64,000 nt of DNA from RPQJ01 sp963846885 (GTDB lineage Bacteria; Pseudomonadota; Gammaproteobacteria; Steroidobacterales; Steroidobacteraceae), in assembly GCA_963846885.1 (NCBI GenBank), contig CAWJXS010000019.1:89591-153590 (forward strand), read 5' to 3'. The notes beneath the pieces are model-generated. The model made no database searches. It saw only the letters and a list, made by a program, of their open reading frames with translations, and was not told where the DNA came from. Both the position numbers and the translations under genes were made by a program. Numbering within the stretch: position 1 is the first letter of the stretch; every line of letters starts with the position of its first letter. Of the stretch, positions 28,322-37,446 are shown piece after piece.

Positions 28322-29209
28322 ATGACCAAGGCAGTTCTGGGGATCATCGGGGGCTCGGGCATCTACGACCTGCCCGGCATCGAGGCCGTACAGTCGCTGC
28401 AACTGGCGACGCCCTGGGGCGAGCACTCGGACGGGCTGCGCCGGGGACGCGTCGGTTCCACGGAGGTCGTGTTCCTGCCGCGCCACGGCCGCGGTCACCG
28501 CATCCCGCCGCACGAGATCAACTACCGCGCCAACGTCGATGCGCTGAAGCAGTTGGGCGTCACGGATCTCGTCTCGTTTTCGGCTTGCGGCTCGTACAAG
28601 GAAGCGCTGAGCCCCGGCACGTTCGTGCTCGTCGATAACTTCGTCGACCGCACCGTGCACCGGGCCAGCACGTACTTCGGCACCGGCTGTGTGGCGCACG
28701 TTTCGTTTGCGCACCCGGTCGGACCTGCGCTGCAGGATCGCATCGAGGGCGTGCTGCGTGCGGAAGGCATCCCGCACCAGCGCGGCGGCGTGGCCGTCTG
28801 CATGGAAGGGCCGCAGTTCTCCACGCTGGCCGAATCGCTGACCTACCAGGCCCTGGGCTACGACATCATCCACATGACGTCGATGCCCGAGGCGAAGCTC
28901 GCGCGCGAAGCCGAGATCACCTATGCCGTGGTTGCGATGGTGACCGATTACGATTGCTGGCACGAAGTGCATGGCGCCGTCGACGTCGCGAGCCTGTTGC
29001 GCGTCATGGCAGAGAATAATGGCAAGGCACAGCGCGTGTTCGCACGGCTTGCTCGCGAATTCCCGGCGCAGCGGGTGGCGTGTCCGGTGGGATCCGACCG
29101 CGCGCTCGACGGCGCGATCCTCACCCACCCCGACGTGCGCGATCCCGCGCTCGTCGCGCGCCTGCAGACCGTGGCGGGTCGCGTGCTGCGGCCAGCCGGG
29201 GCCGCCTAG
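28322..29209 (+). CDS. mtnP: S-methyl-5'-thioadenosine phosphorylase
   Basis: 295 residues from ATG 28322; a GTG nine bases upstream is the alternative. The phosphate loop GIIGGSGIYDLPG opens the protein. FLPRHGRGHRIPPHEINYRAN follows, and then ACGSYKEALSPGTFV. CMEGPQFSTLAES and HMTSMPEAKLAREAEI form the nucleoside site of the PNP/MTAP family. It cleaves methylthioadenosine, the polyamine-synthesis by-product, to adenine and methylthioribose-1-phosphate in the cytoplasm. A methylthioinosine preference cannot be excluded from sequence. mtnA starts 3 bases after its stop. Confidence 0.9.
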   Translation: MTKAVLGIIGGSGIYDLPGIEAVQSLQLATPWGEHSDGLRRGRVGSTEVVFLPRHGRGHRIPPHEINYRANVDALKQLGVTDLVSFSACGSYKEALSPGTFVLVDNFVDRTVHRASTYFGTGCVAHVSFAHPVGPALQDRIEGVLRAEGIPHQRGGVAVCMEGPQFSTLAESLTYQALGYDIIHMTSMPEAKLAREAEITYAVVAMVTDYDCWHEVHGAVDVASLLRVMAENNGKAQRVFARLAREFPAQRVACPVGSDRALDGAILTHPDVRDPALVARLQTVAGRVLRPAGAA

Positions 29210-29212
29210 GCC

Positions 29213-30313
29213 ATGCTCGTCGACGGTCGGCCGTACCGCACGATCTGGCTCGCGGATGCAAGCGGCGACGTCGCCGTCATCGACCAGACGCGGCTGCCGT
29301 TCGAGTTCGTGATCCGCACGCTGCGCAGCGTCGCAGACGCCGAGGCCGCGATCCGTGACATGGTCGTGCGAGGCGCGCCGCTGATCGGCGTGACTGCCGC
29401 CTACGGCGTGGCGCTCGCGCTGCGGGAAAGTCCGGACGACTCGAACCTGGCAGCCGCAGTGGCCAGTCTCATCGCGACGCGGCCCACGGCCGTCAACCTG
29501 CGCTGGGCCGCGCAGCGCATGCAGCAGGCGCTCGTGCCGTTGCCGCCGCGCGAGCGTGTCGCACGGGCGTATGCCGAAGCCGCCGCGATCGCCGAGGAAG
29601 ACGTCGAAGCCTGCGCGGCCATCGGACGGCACGGCCTCGCGCTGCTGCGCGACATCGCGGCCCGCCGTGCGCGGGACCGGCCGCTGAACGTATTGACGCA
29701 TTGCAATGCCGGGTGGCTGGCCTGCGTCGATTGGGGCACGGCGCTCGCACCCATCTACGCGGCGCACGCCGCCGGGTTGCCCGTGCACGTGTACGTGGAT
29801 GAAACCCGTCCTCGCAGCCAGGGCGCGTTTCTCACGGCCTTCGAACTCGGGGCGCATGGCATCGCGCACACGGTGATCGCCGACAACGCCGGCGGCCACC
29901 TGATGCAGCAGGGCGACATCGACGTCTGCTTCGTGGGCAGCGACCGGACGACGGCCACGGGGGACGTGGCCAACAAGATCGGCACGTACCTCAAGGCGCT
30001 CGCCGCGCACGACAACGGCGTGCCGTTCTATGCCGCGTTGCCCGCGTCGACGATCGACTGGTCGCTGGGGGACGGGGTTGGGCAAGTGCCGATCGAGGAA
30101 CGTTCGCCGCGCGAAGTCACGCACGTGCGCGGTCGTACCGCGGGCGGCGATTGCATCGACGTCGAGGTGGTCGCTCCGGGCAGCCCGGTGCGCAATCCCG
30201 GCTTCGACGTGACGCCCGCGCGACTCGTGACGGGCATCGTCACCGAGCGCGGCGTGGCCCAGGCCAGTCGCGCAGGGCTGGCAGCCCTGTATCCTGAGCA
30301 TGCACGACCCTGA
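29213..30313 (+). CDS. mtnA: S-methyl-5-thioribose-1-phosphate isomerase
   Basis: 366 residues, the usual length. VVRGAPLIGVTAAYGVALAL binds the phosphate. The catalytic Cys is C164 in LTHCNAGW and the catalytic Asp is D244 in VGSDRTTATGDVANKIGTY, both at the positions known for the family. It turns methylthioribose-1-phosphate into methylthioribulose-1-phosphate. It is tightly linked to mtnP (3 bases) and to the aldolase, whose start lies inside its last codons. Together they form a short salvage or shunt pathway. Confidence 0.92.
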   Translation: MLVDGRPYRTIWLADASGDVAVIDQTRLPFEFVIRTLRSVADAEAAIRDMVVRGAPLIGVTAAYGVALALRESPDDSNLAAAVASLIATRPTAVNLRWAAQRMQQALVPLPPRERVARAYAEAAAIAEEDVEACAAIGRHGLALLRDIAARRARDRPLNVLTHCNAGWLACVDWGTALAPIYAAHAAGLPVHVYVDETRPRSQGAFLTAFELGAHGIAHTVIADNAGGHLMQQGDIDVCFVGSDRTTATGDVANKIGTYLKALAAHDNGVPFYAALPASTIDWSLGDGVGQVPIEERSPREVTHVRGRTAGGDCIDVEVVAPGSPVRNPGFDVTPARLVTGIVTERGVAQASRAGLAALYPEHARP

Positions 30314-30989
30314 ACGCGCACGAAGTCGGGCAAGCGCGGCGGAGCGACTACAGATGCGGGATCAACGCGAGGACATCATCGGTGTGACGCTGGCGCTCGA
30401 CGCCGCCGGCATGGTGCCCAACAAGTCGGGCAACGTCTCATGCCGGGTGGCGGAAGGTTTCGCGATCACGCCGGCCGGCGTTCCATACCGTGAGCTGCAG
30501 CCGGAAGACATCGTGACACTGCCGCTCGATGGTCCGCAGCCGGTGCTGAAGCGCAGCCCTTCGTCGGAGTGGCGCATGCACGCCGCCATCTATCGCGCCC
30601 GGCCCGACGTTGCGGCCATCGTGCACACGCACAGCCCGCGCGCCACGGCGCTCGCGTGTGCGGGCCGCGGTATTCCTGCCTTCCATTACATGATCGCGCT
30701 GGCCGGCGGCGACGTGCGCTGCACGCCGTATGCCACGTTCGGTACGCCGCAGCTGGCCGAGTCGGCCGTGCGCGGACTCGAGGGGCGCCGCGCCTGCCTG
30801 CTCGGCAATCACGGCGTCATGGCGGTGGGGACGTCACTGGCGCGCGCGCATGCGGTCGCAATCGAAGTGGAGAACCTGGCCGGAGAGTACCTGTCGCTGC
30901 TTGCCGCTGGCCTGGAGCCGCAACTGCTCGACGAGGCGGAGATCCAGAACGTCGTCGCCCGGTTCACGGACTACGGCCGGTTGGGTTGA
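30300..30989 (+). CDS. Class II aldolase (fuculose-phosphate aldolase/MtnB superfamily), probable shunt aldolase
   Basis: 229 residues. NKSGNVSCRV near the start is the family loop. IVHTHSPRATALAC and CTPYATFGTPQLAES carry the zinc and base residues, and LLGNHGVMAVG the third His. The superfamily contains both MtnB dehydratases and sugar-phosphate aldolases. Its gene overlaps mtnA by 14 bases and no mtnC or mtnD is nearby. That matches the aldolase of the 'DHAP shunt', which splits methylthioribulose-1-phosphate (or deoxyribulose-1-phosphate) into DHAP and an aldehyde. An MtnB role remains the alternative, if the rest of the classical pathway is elsewhere. Confidence 0.8.
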   Translation: MHDPERARSRASAAERLQMRDQREDIIGVTLALDAAGMVPNKSGNVSCRVAEGFAITPAGVPYRELQPEDIVTLPLDGPQPVLKRSPSSEWRMHAAIYRARPDVAAIVHTHSPRATALACAGRGIPAFHYMIALAGGDVRCTPYATFGTPQLAESAVRGLEGRRACLLGNHGVMAVGTSLARAHAVAIEVENLAGEYLSLLAAGLEPQLLDEAEIQNVVARFTDYGRLG

Positions 30990-31243
30990 CTCGCGCGCCG
31001 CAGGCGCCAGCGGCTGCCCAGGTACTGGCCGCCGAAATAGGCGGCGACGAACAGCGGCAGCAGGCTCCAGCGGAAGGGCAGGCCGGCTGCGTGGCGCATA
31101 TAGACGACGAGCGGCACTACCGCGTGCACGGCGACGAACCACTGCACCGAGAACTTGGCGACCCCGGCCCGCCAGTAGCCGAACGGCACGTTCAGCACGA
31201 ACGTGGCCGCGATGACGAGCGCATACGACGGCCACGCGCTCAA
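30971..31243 (-). CDS. Small membrane protein of unknown function
   Basis: 90 residues with three hydrophobic segments (YALVIAATFVLNVPFGYWR, WFVAVHAVVPLVVYM, LLPLFVAAYFGGQYLG) and a basic C-terminal tail. The composition and codon pattern look like a true inner-membrane protein. I do not recognise a named family with confidence. Its 3' end overlaps the 3' end of the class II aldolase gene on the other strand by 19 bases. Confidence 0.6.
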   Translation of the reverse strand: MSAWPSYALVIAATFVLNVPFGYWRAGVAKFSVQWFVAVHAVVPLVVYMRHAAGLPFRWSLLPLFVAAYFGGQYLGSRWRLRRASQPNRP

Positions 31244-31295
31244 AGGCTGGCACCTGCCGGGCTCAACGTGCCGGGCCTGGCGCGCTGCACGGCTG

Positions 31296-31907
31296 TCAAT
31301 GCGGCTTGCGGGCCATCAGCCGGTCGGTCCACGCGATGCCGAGCGCGGACAGGATGAAGACGGAGTGGATGATGGTCTGCCACATCACTCCATCGGCCGT
31401 CACCGTCGTGCAGCCCTTGCCGTTCGCGCCGGCCGCGCTCAGCGCCTGCGCCGCCTCGAATGCGGCCACCGTGCCGCACACCGGCAAGCCGCCGATCGTG
31501 CCGGCTTCGATGAACGTCTTGAGCAGGTGAATCGAGCTGATGCCGATGATCGCCATGGCGAGCTTCACCTTCAGCACGCTCGCGTTCACGTGGCTCAGCC
31601 ACTCGGGCTGGTCCGGGTGCCCCTGCAGGTCGAGACGCGAAACGAAGGTTTCGTAGCCGCCGACGATCACCATGACCAGCAGGTTCGAGATCATCACCAC
31701 GTCGATCAGGCCGAGCACGATCAGCATGATCGACTGCTCGGTCAGCGTCGGCGCGGTGACGATCAGGTGCAGCAGTTCCTTCAGGAACAGGAACACGTAG
31801 ACGCCCTGCGCCACGATCAGGCCGAGGTAAAGCGGCAGCTGCAGCCAGCGTGAACTGAAGATGAGCGAGGCCAGGGGGCCCATGCGCTTGCGTTCGTCAG
31901 TGCTCAT
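31296..31907 (-). CDS. YqhA family (TIGR00645) inner-membrane protein
   Basis: 203 residues, four membrane segments. IFSSRWLQLPLYLGLIVAQG and LGLIDVVMISNLLVMVIVGG match the YqhA/TIGR00645 family. SHVNASVLKVKLAMAIIGIS and HLLKTFIEAG are its most conserved parts. Function is not established. An extra loop with two Cys (GLPVCG and GKGC) interrupts the distance between the last two helices and is unusual. It stands between the aldolase region and the histidine kinase gene on the same strand as the kinase. Confidence 0.8.
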   Translation of the reverse strand: MSTDERKRMGPLASLIFSSRWLQLPLYLGLIVAQGVYVFLFLKELLHLIVTAPTLTEQSIMLIVLGLIDVVMISNLLVMVIVGGYETFVSRLDLQGHPDQPEWLSHVNASVLKVKLAMAIIGISSIHLLKTFIEAGTIGGLPVCGTVAAFEAAQALSAAGANGKGCTTVTADGVMWQTIIHSVFILSALGIAWTDRLMARKPH

Positions 31908-31976
31908 TTATTCGTCAGGTAAGTCAGCGAAGGGGCCGCAAGGGTAGAGCCCGGCGCGCGTCCTGCCAAGCCCGGG

Positions 31977-33413
31977 TCACGCCTCCGGCAGCAGCTTTCG
32001 ATAGATTCCGGTGTTGGCGACGTCGCCAGTGCCCGCGAATCTGCGCGGCAACTCCAGCTCGAACCGCGAGCCGGCGCCCAGCGTGCTTTGCACCGAAATC
32101 GCGCCGCCCATGGCATACGCAAGGTACTGCGAAATGACGAGTCCCAGCCCCGTCCCCTCGCGGTTCTGCGTGCCGCTGCCGCCCACCTGCACGAACGGGC
32201 GGAACAGCCGGGTGATGTCCTCGGCCGCGATGCCTGGCCCGGTGTCCTGCACGACGATGGTCACCCTTGCGTCGTCGCCGCTGGCCTCGAGCACGACGCT
32301 GCCGCCATCGGTGAACTTGATCGCGTTCGACAGCAGGTTCGAGACGATCTGCGCTACCCGCATCGGGTCGCTGGTGACCTGTCCGACGCTCGGCGCGATG
32401 CGCGCCTCGATCTGCAGTCCTTTGCGGGAGGCGGTCGACGCCATGGCATCGCAGCGGCGCTGCAGCAGGTCGGCCAGGTCGAATTCCTGCGGCGACAGGT
32501 GCAGCCGGCCCGCTTCGATCCGCGAGATGTCCAGGATCTCGTTGATGAGCTCGAGCAGGATGTGCGCCGATTCCTGCACGATCGACAGCTGGTGGCGCTG
32601 CTCGTCGGTGAGCGGCCCGGCGAGCCCCTGCACCACGATGTCGGTGAAGCCGATGATCGAGTTGAGCGGCGTGCGCAATTCGTGCGAGACGGTGGAAAGA
32701 AACGTCGTCTTGGCGCGGTCGGCCTGTTGGGCGCGATTACGTGCGGCCAACAGCTCCTGGGTGCGCGCCTGGACGGTGTCCTCGAGCCGCGCGTTGGCGC
32801 TGGCTGCAGCTTCCTGAGCCTGCCGCAACTCGGTGATCTCCGTGGACACGGCGCCGACGGCATAGATGGTGCCGTCGGCCGTGCGCAGAGGAAACTTCAT
32901 GGAAAGGAACACGCGTTCGCCGTCCTCGCCTTGCGACCGTTCCTCGAACGACAGCGGATGCCCGGATTCGACGACCTGGCGGTCGAAGTCGTCGTGGGCG
33001 GCGGCACACGCGGGCGGGTGCATGCTGGCGCGCGTTCGCCCGATCAGCGTCGCGACGGGTCTTCCAATGACCTTGGCAGCCGCTTCGTTCATGAGCAACG
33101 CGCGCCCCCCGCGATCGAAGACGTAGATGGGTGCCGCGCTGGCGTTGATCACTTCCTGCAGCAGATCGCGAGTCTCGACGGTCGAGCGGGCCAGCTCCGT
33201 CTGCGCCTTCTCGGAACGCGCCCGCAGCGTCAAAGCCACGGCAGTGAGCGCGACGAAAGCCACGGCACTGAAGGCGCCGCCGATCAGCAGGAGTCGCGGG
33301 TGGTCGCTGAAGTACACGCCGCCGAGGACGGCCGTAAGCAACGTCCACACGAGACCCGCCCCGAGATAGAGCAGCGGGAGCCGGCCAGTCCAGCGGGAGG
33401 CGATTCCGTGCAT
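31977..33413 (-). CDS. Membrane PAS-domain sensor histidine kinase
   Basis: 478 residues. Two membrane helices occupy residues 10-65. A PAS domain with PAC end (VINASAAPIYVFDRGGRALL to GAVSTEITELRQAQ) fills about 80-205 and a coiled stretch reaches 240. The HisKA box has the phosphorylated His in FLSTVSHELRTPLNSIIGF. The ATP-binding domain shows NLLSNAIKFTD (N), DTGPGIA (G1) and GTGLGLVIS (G2). No response regulator lies next to it; the Hpt-domain protein at 46.7 kb is a possible partner but distant. It is divergent from the TonB receptor gene. Confidence 0.88.
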   Translation of the reverse strand: MHGIASRWTGRLPLLYLGAGLVWTLLTAVLGGVYFSDHPRLLLIGGAFSAVAFVALTAVALTLRARSEKAQTELARSTVETRDLLQEVINASAAPIYVFDRGGRALLMNEAAAKVIGRPVATLIGRTRASMHPPACAAAHDDFDRQVVESGHPLSFEERSQGEDGERVFLSMKFPLRTADGTIYAVGAVSTEITELRQAQEAAASANARLEDTVQARTQELLAARNRAQQADRAKTTFLSTVSHELRTPLNSIIGFTDIVVQGLAGPLTDEQRHQLSIVQESAHILLELINEILDISRIEAGRLHLSPQEFDLADLLQRRCDAMASTASRKGLQIEARIAPSVGQVTSDPMRVAQIVSNLLSNAIKFTDGGSVVLEASGDDARVTIVVQDTGPGIAAEDITRLFRPFVQVGGSGTQNREGTGLGLVISQYLAYAMGGAISVQSTLGAGSRFELELPRRFAGTGDVANTGIYRKLLPEA

Positions 33414-33447
33414 GGTTCCTTCCGCAAATCAAGCACTCATTTGCAGT

Positions 33448-33476
33448 TTGAAAGTATCCGCCTGTTGGGCTATAGA
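33448..33476 (+). promoter_or_regulatory. Sigma70-type promoter of the TonB receptor gene
   Basis: TTGAAA at 33448-33453 and TATAGA at 33471-33476 are separated by exactly 17 bases. The site lies 70 bases upstream of the GTG start at 33549, in the divergent interval with the kinase gene. It is the best consensus promoter I see in the window. Confidence 0.6.
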
Positions 33477-33548
33477 TTCGAGCCGTAAAGCGCGCTGATC
33501 TGGGGGTTGGCCTATTTCGGTCGGCCGGGTCTTCTGGGAGGAAAACGC

Positions 33549-35918
33549 GTGTCCACTAAGTATCAATCGCCGCGCCTCGCCGCGGCGGTCGCGGCTGCGC
33601 TCGGAGTCTCCGCCCCGTTTACCGCAAGCCTTGCCCAGCCAGTCGCCGACGACGGCTCGGTGCTCGAGGAAATCATCGTCTCGGCCACCCGGCGCGACGT
33701 CAACGTCCAGGACATTCCTTTCAACATCGTGGCTCTCGGCGCCAAGGGGCTCGACGAACTGCGCATCACCAACCTCGCTGAATTTGCGCGCGCGGTGCCG
33801 GGCCTGTTCGTAGCCGACCAGGGACCGCGCGGCAGCAACCTCATGACGGTGCGCGGCCTGAACGTCAGCTCGATCAATGCGAGCGAGTCGGTGGGCAACA
33901 CCACGGGCGGCACGGTCGCGACCTACCTCGGCGACATTCCGTTATCCATCGATCTCAAGATGATCGACCTCGAGCGGGTCGAAGCGCTGCTGGGCCCGCA
34001 GGGCACGCTGTATGGCGCAGGCACGCTCGGCGGCGCCATCCGCTACATCCCGAATCGGCCTGACCCCAGCGTCACCGAGTTCGAGGTAGGAGGGCGCACG
34101 TACACGCTGGGCCAGAGCGACGGCATCGGTTACGACCTGTTCGGCGTCGCCAACGTCCCGCTCATCGATGACCGCATGGCGCTGCGCGTGGCAGCGGGTT
34201 ACACCGACGATCCGGGTTTCATCGACTATGACTACATCGTGCGCGAGCCCGGTGTCTCCAATCCGCAACCGGACTTCAGTGATCCCGCCGCAGTCGCGGC
34301 CAACCTGCGCAAGGTGAAGGACGCCGACACCGAGCAGACGTTCACGGGCCGTGCCGCACTTTTCTGGCAGATTTCCGAGACGCTCGACACCACGCTCACG
34401 TACTACCACCAGGATCAGCAGGTGGGCGCCCGCACGGTGAACCACGACGAGGCGTTCAACAGCGGCAAGTACACGTCGGCCCATCGCTTTCTCGAGCCCA
34501 ACGACAGGACCAACGACCTCATCGCGCTGGAAGTGCGCTGGGACCTCGGCTTCGCCCAGCTCACTTCAGCCACCGGTGTCTCGAAGTTCGAATCGGAAGG
34601 GCAGCGCGACCAGACCGACCTGCTGATGGACTTCGATTACGGGTACGAGGATTTCCCGCAGTTCGCGGCTTACACGCGCGAGACGGCCGAAGAGGACTCC
34701 CTCAACCAGGAACTGCGGCTGGTGTCGCAGGGAACCGAACGCTGGAACTGGATCGTCGGCGCGTTCTACAACAAGCTGGATGCCGAGACGAGCAGCTCCG
34801 AATTCACGCCCGGCATTCCCGAATGGTACGGGTTGCCGCCGGGCACTCCCGACCTTGAATACCTGGCGAAGTCGGACCAGACCGCGGAGGAGACGGCCCT
34901 GTTCGGCGAGCTGGGCTACAACTTCACCGAGGCGTGGCAGGTGACGGCTGGGGCGCGCTGGTTCGACTTTGAAGACGACGTGAAGCTGCAAGTGGCTTTT
35001 CCGTTCTTTGCCGATCCGCCGGGCGCCATCCAGCCGGTCGGCGACGCCAACAAGACCGGCGACGACGGCATGATTTTCAAGTTCAACACGTCGTATGAGT
35101 TCAACGACGACGCGATGGCTTACCTCACGGTGAGCGAAGGCTACCGCCGCGGAGGACTGAACTCCGGACCGCCCTGTGTCGATTCCCCGCCGGATGGGCA
35201 GACGTTCTGCCTGACGCCGGACGAAGTGCTGATCGAGCCCGACACCACCACGAACTACGAAGTGGGCCTGCGCAGTGTCTGGCTCGATGGCCGGTTGCTG
35301 CTGAACGCTGCCGTCTATTTCATCGACTGGAAGGACATCCAGATCCAGGGCACGAGCAACACCGGTGGCGTGCCCATCACGGTGAACGGCGGCAAGGCGG
35401 AGAGCCAGGGGATCGAACTCACGACGCGCTGGAGCATCACCGACAATCTCGAGCTCGCGGCCAACTACACGTTCAACGACGCGCAACTCGCCGAGGACGC
35501 GCCAGGGTTGGTCGATGGCGTGGACGCCTTCGACGGCGACCGGCTTGCAGGTTCGCCGGAGCAGCAAGGCACGTTGTTGCTCGCCTACACGCGCCCGCTC
35601 GACAACGGGCTCACCGTCATGGCGGACTACTCGCTCAGCGCGGTCAGCAACGTCTACACCAAGGTCGGTTTGCGTGATAACGGCGAGGCACTGCCGGGTT
35701 GGGCGGTGCATGGCCTCTCGTTCGGCCTGACCGATGGAACGTGGACCGCGCGCCTGTATGCAGACAACCTGTTCGACAAGTACGCCGTCACGTCGGTGCG
35801 TCGCGACCCCAGTTACATCCGTCGGGTCAGCGACTACTTCGACTCGCGCACGTATTTCCAGAGCATGCTGCGTCCACGCACCGTCGGCCTCGAGTTCAGT
35901 TACCGGTTCGACCTCTGA
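33549..35918 (+). CDS. TonB-dependent outer-membrane receptor
   Basis: 789 residues from a GTG at 33549, chosen because GGAGG (33537-33541) lies seven bases upstream and a signal peptide follows at once (LAAAVAAALGVSAPFTASLA). After a TonB-box-like stretch (LEEIIVSATRRD) comes a plug domain with PGLFVADQGPRGSNLMTVRG and LLGPQGTLYGAGTLGGAIRY. A 22-strand type barrel follows, ending in Phe-rich YFQSMLRPRTVGLEFSYRFDL. It imports a ligand using TonB energy. The plug resembles the large 'iron complex' receptor class, but the ligand is not predictable. The sulfotransferase gene starts 7 bases after its stop. Confidence 0.9.
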   Translation: MSTKYQSPRLAAAVAAALGVSAPFTASLAQPVADDGSVLEEIIVSATRRDVNVQDIPFNIVALGAKGLDELRITNLAEFARAVPGLFVADQGPRGSNLMTVRGLNVSSINASESVGNTTGGTVATYLGDIPLSIDLKMIDLERVEALLGPQGTLYGAGTLGGAIRYIPNRPDPSVTEFEVGGRTYTLGQSDGIGYDLFGVANVPLIDDRMALRVAAGYTDDPGFIDYDYIVREPGVSNPQPDFSDPAAVAANLRKVKDADTEQTFTGRAALFWQISETLDTTLTYYHQDQQVGARTVNHDEAFNSGKYTSAHRFLEPNDRTNDLIALEVRWDLGFAQLTSATGVSKFESEGQRDQTDLLMDFDYGYEDFPQFAAYTRETAEEDSLNQELRLVSQGTERWNWIVGAFYNKLDAETSSSEFTPGIPEWYGLPPGTPDLEYLAKSDQTAEETALFGELGYNFTEAWQVTAGARWFDFEDDVKLQVAFPFFADPPGAIQPVGDANKTGDDGMIFKFNTSYEFNDDAMAYLTVSEGYRRGGLNSGPPCVDSPPDGQTFCLTPDEVLIEPDTTTNYEVGLRSVWLDGRLLLNAAVYFIDWKDIQIQGTSNTGGVPITVNGGKAESQGIELTTRWSITDNLELAANYTFNDAQLAEDAPGLVDGVDAFDGDRLAGSPEQQGTLLLAYTRPLDNGLTVMADYSLSAVSNVYTKVGLRDNGEALPGWAVHGLSFGLTDGTWTARLYADNLFDKYAVTSVRRDPSYIRRVSDYFDSRTYFQSMLRPRTVGLEFSYRFDL

Positions 35919-35925
35919 GCGCGTC

Positions 35926-37446
35926 TTGAAGCAAGGCTCGAGCGACCTCCTGGCTCGCGGCGTCCGGGCGGCTGAAGCCGGCCGCGTCCAGGAAGGGCTC
36001 GAGTCGATCCGCGCAGCCTGCGCGGCAGACCCGGCGGATGCCGAAGCCCTTGCGCAGCTCGGTCGCTGGTTGTCACGTCTGCACCGGTTCGATGAATCGG
36101 TGCGGGCGGCGCAACGAGCGCTGGCGCTGGGGCCGCGACAGGCGCGCACCTTCGATACCGTTGGCGTCGTCCTCAGTCGCGCGGGTCTGCACGAACAGGC
36201 GGTAGCCTGCTTCGCGCAGGCCGTCGCGCTCGATCCAGCGAGTGCCAGCCAGTATTTCAATCTCGCGGCGTCGCTGAAATTCCTGGGGCGCTTCGACGCG
36301 GCCGCGGATGCGTATGAGACGTGCCTGCGACTCGACCCGCGTTTCTGGCGGGCGCACTCCGCACTCGCCGCCACGCGCACCCAGACGCCGGCGAGCAATC
36401 ATGTCGAGCGCCTGCAGGCGTTGCTGGGCGGCGGTACGCTCGAGCCCGTCGCCGAGTTGCACCTGCGGCATGCGCTCGCGAAGGAACTGGAAGACCTCGG
36501 GCGCGAGGAGGAGTCCTTCGCTCAGCTTGCGTCCGGCAATGCGCGCATGCATGCAGCGGCCGGTTACGAACCCGGGCGTGATCGACAGTTGTTCGACACG
36601 GTGATCAGCCTGTTCCCTGACGTGCTGCCGGCGCCACCGGCAGGCCCGATCGACGACGAGGCCAGCGCCAGCGCGCCCATTTTTGTCGTGGGCATGCCAC
36701 GCACGGGCACCACGCTCGTCGAGCGTGTCCTCGCCAGTCATTCACAAGTGGCGTCGGCAGGCGAGTCGCAGAACTTCGGTGTGCTCCTGAAGCGCGCAAC
36801 CGGCACGCAGACACCACAGGTTCTCGATGTGGGCACGCTCAGCCAGTCGCGCAGCGTGGACCTCGCGGCGGTCGGGCGCGACTACGTTCGTCTCACACGG
36901 CCCGCAGGCGCTGCCAGGCCCCGGTTCGTGGACAAGATGCCGCTCAACTTTTTCTACCTGGGGCACATTGCGCGAGCGCTGCCGGCGGCGAGCCTGGTGG
37001 TCGTCCGCCGCAACCCACTCGACACCGGGCTCAGCAACTTCCGCCAGTTGTTTGCAACGGGCTTGCCCTATTACGACTACGCGCGGGACCTGCGCGCCAT
37101 CGCCCGCTATTACGCGCAATTCGACCGGCTCGTGCGCCACTGGCAACTCACGCTGCCGGGTCGCGTGCACGAAGTGCAGTACGAGGCCCTGGTGCAGGAC
37201 CAGCGGGTGACGACGGCGGCGTTGCTCGAACATTGCCGGCTGCCCTGGGACGAGGCGTGCATGGCGTTCGAACGCAATCCTGGCGCGGTGGCCACGGCCA
37301 GCGCCGTGCAGGTGCGTCAGCCGCTGTACTCCGCGGGCGTCGGACGCTGGCGACGCTATCGGCGGCAGTTGCAGCCGCTGCTCGATGAACTGGCGGCAGC
37401 GGGTATCGAGCTGCAGGACCCGCTCACAAGCTCACCTCCAGCGTGA
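35926..37446 (+). CDS. TPR-domain sulfotransferase family protein
   Basis: 506 residues from a TTG at 35926, 7 bases after the receptor stop. The start is inferred from operon spacing. Residues 1 to about 200 hold tetratricopeptide pairs (ALGPRQARTFDTVGVVLSRAG; YFNLAASLKFLGRFDAAADAY). The C-terminal half is a PAPS sulfotransferase with the 5'-phosphosulfate loop VGMPRTGTTLVERVLASHSQ, a VDKMPLNFFYLG segment and the 3'-phosphate region VVRRNPLDTGLSNFRQ. It would sulfate a small molecule or protein in the cytoplasm. Such proteins recur beside TonB receptors. Its end overlaps the next receptor gene by 23 bases, tail to tail. Confidence 0.85.
   Translation: MKQGSSDLLARGVRAAEAGRVQEGLESIRAACAADPADAEALAQLGRWLSRLHRFDESVRAAQRALALGPRQARTFDTVGVVLSRAGLHEQAVACFAQAVALDPASASQYFNLAASLKFLGRFDAAADAYETCLRLDPRFWRAHSALAATRTQTPASNHVERLQALLGGGTLEPVAELHLRHALAKELEDLGREEESFAQLASGNARMHAAAGYEPGRDRQLFDTVISLFPDVLPAPPAGPIDDEASASAPIFVVGMPRTGTTLVERVLASHSQVASAGESQNFGVLLKRATGTQTPQVLDVGTLSQSRSVDLAAVGRDYVRLTRPAGAARPRFVDKMPLNFFYLGHIARALPAASLVVVRRNPLDTGLSNFRQLFATGLPYYDYARDLRAIARYYAQFDRLVRHWQLTLPGRVHEVQYEALVQDQRVTTAALLEHCRLPWDEACMAFERNPGAVATASAVQVRQPLYSAGVGRWRRYRRQLQPLLDELAAAGIELQDPLTSSPPA

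Noticed and set aside
28286..30301. A 671-codon open frame on the minus strand opposite mtnP and mtnA
   Set aside because: The translation is rich in Arg, His, Asp and Val with no family motif. mtnP and mtnA on the other strand are intact with all catalytic residues. It is a high-GC shadow.
37424..37446. Gene truncation at the 23-base overlap of the sulfotransferase and receptor ends
   Set aside because: Both proteins reach natural family ends (a barrel-type LEVSL end and a normal sulfotransferase length), so this is a simple tail-to-tail overlap.
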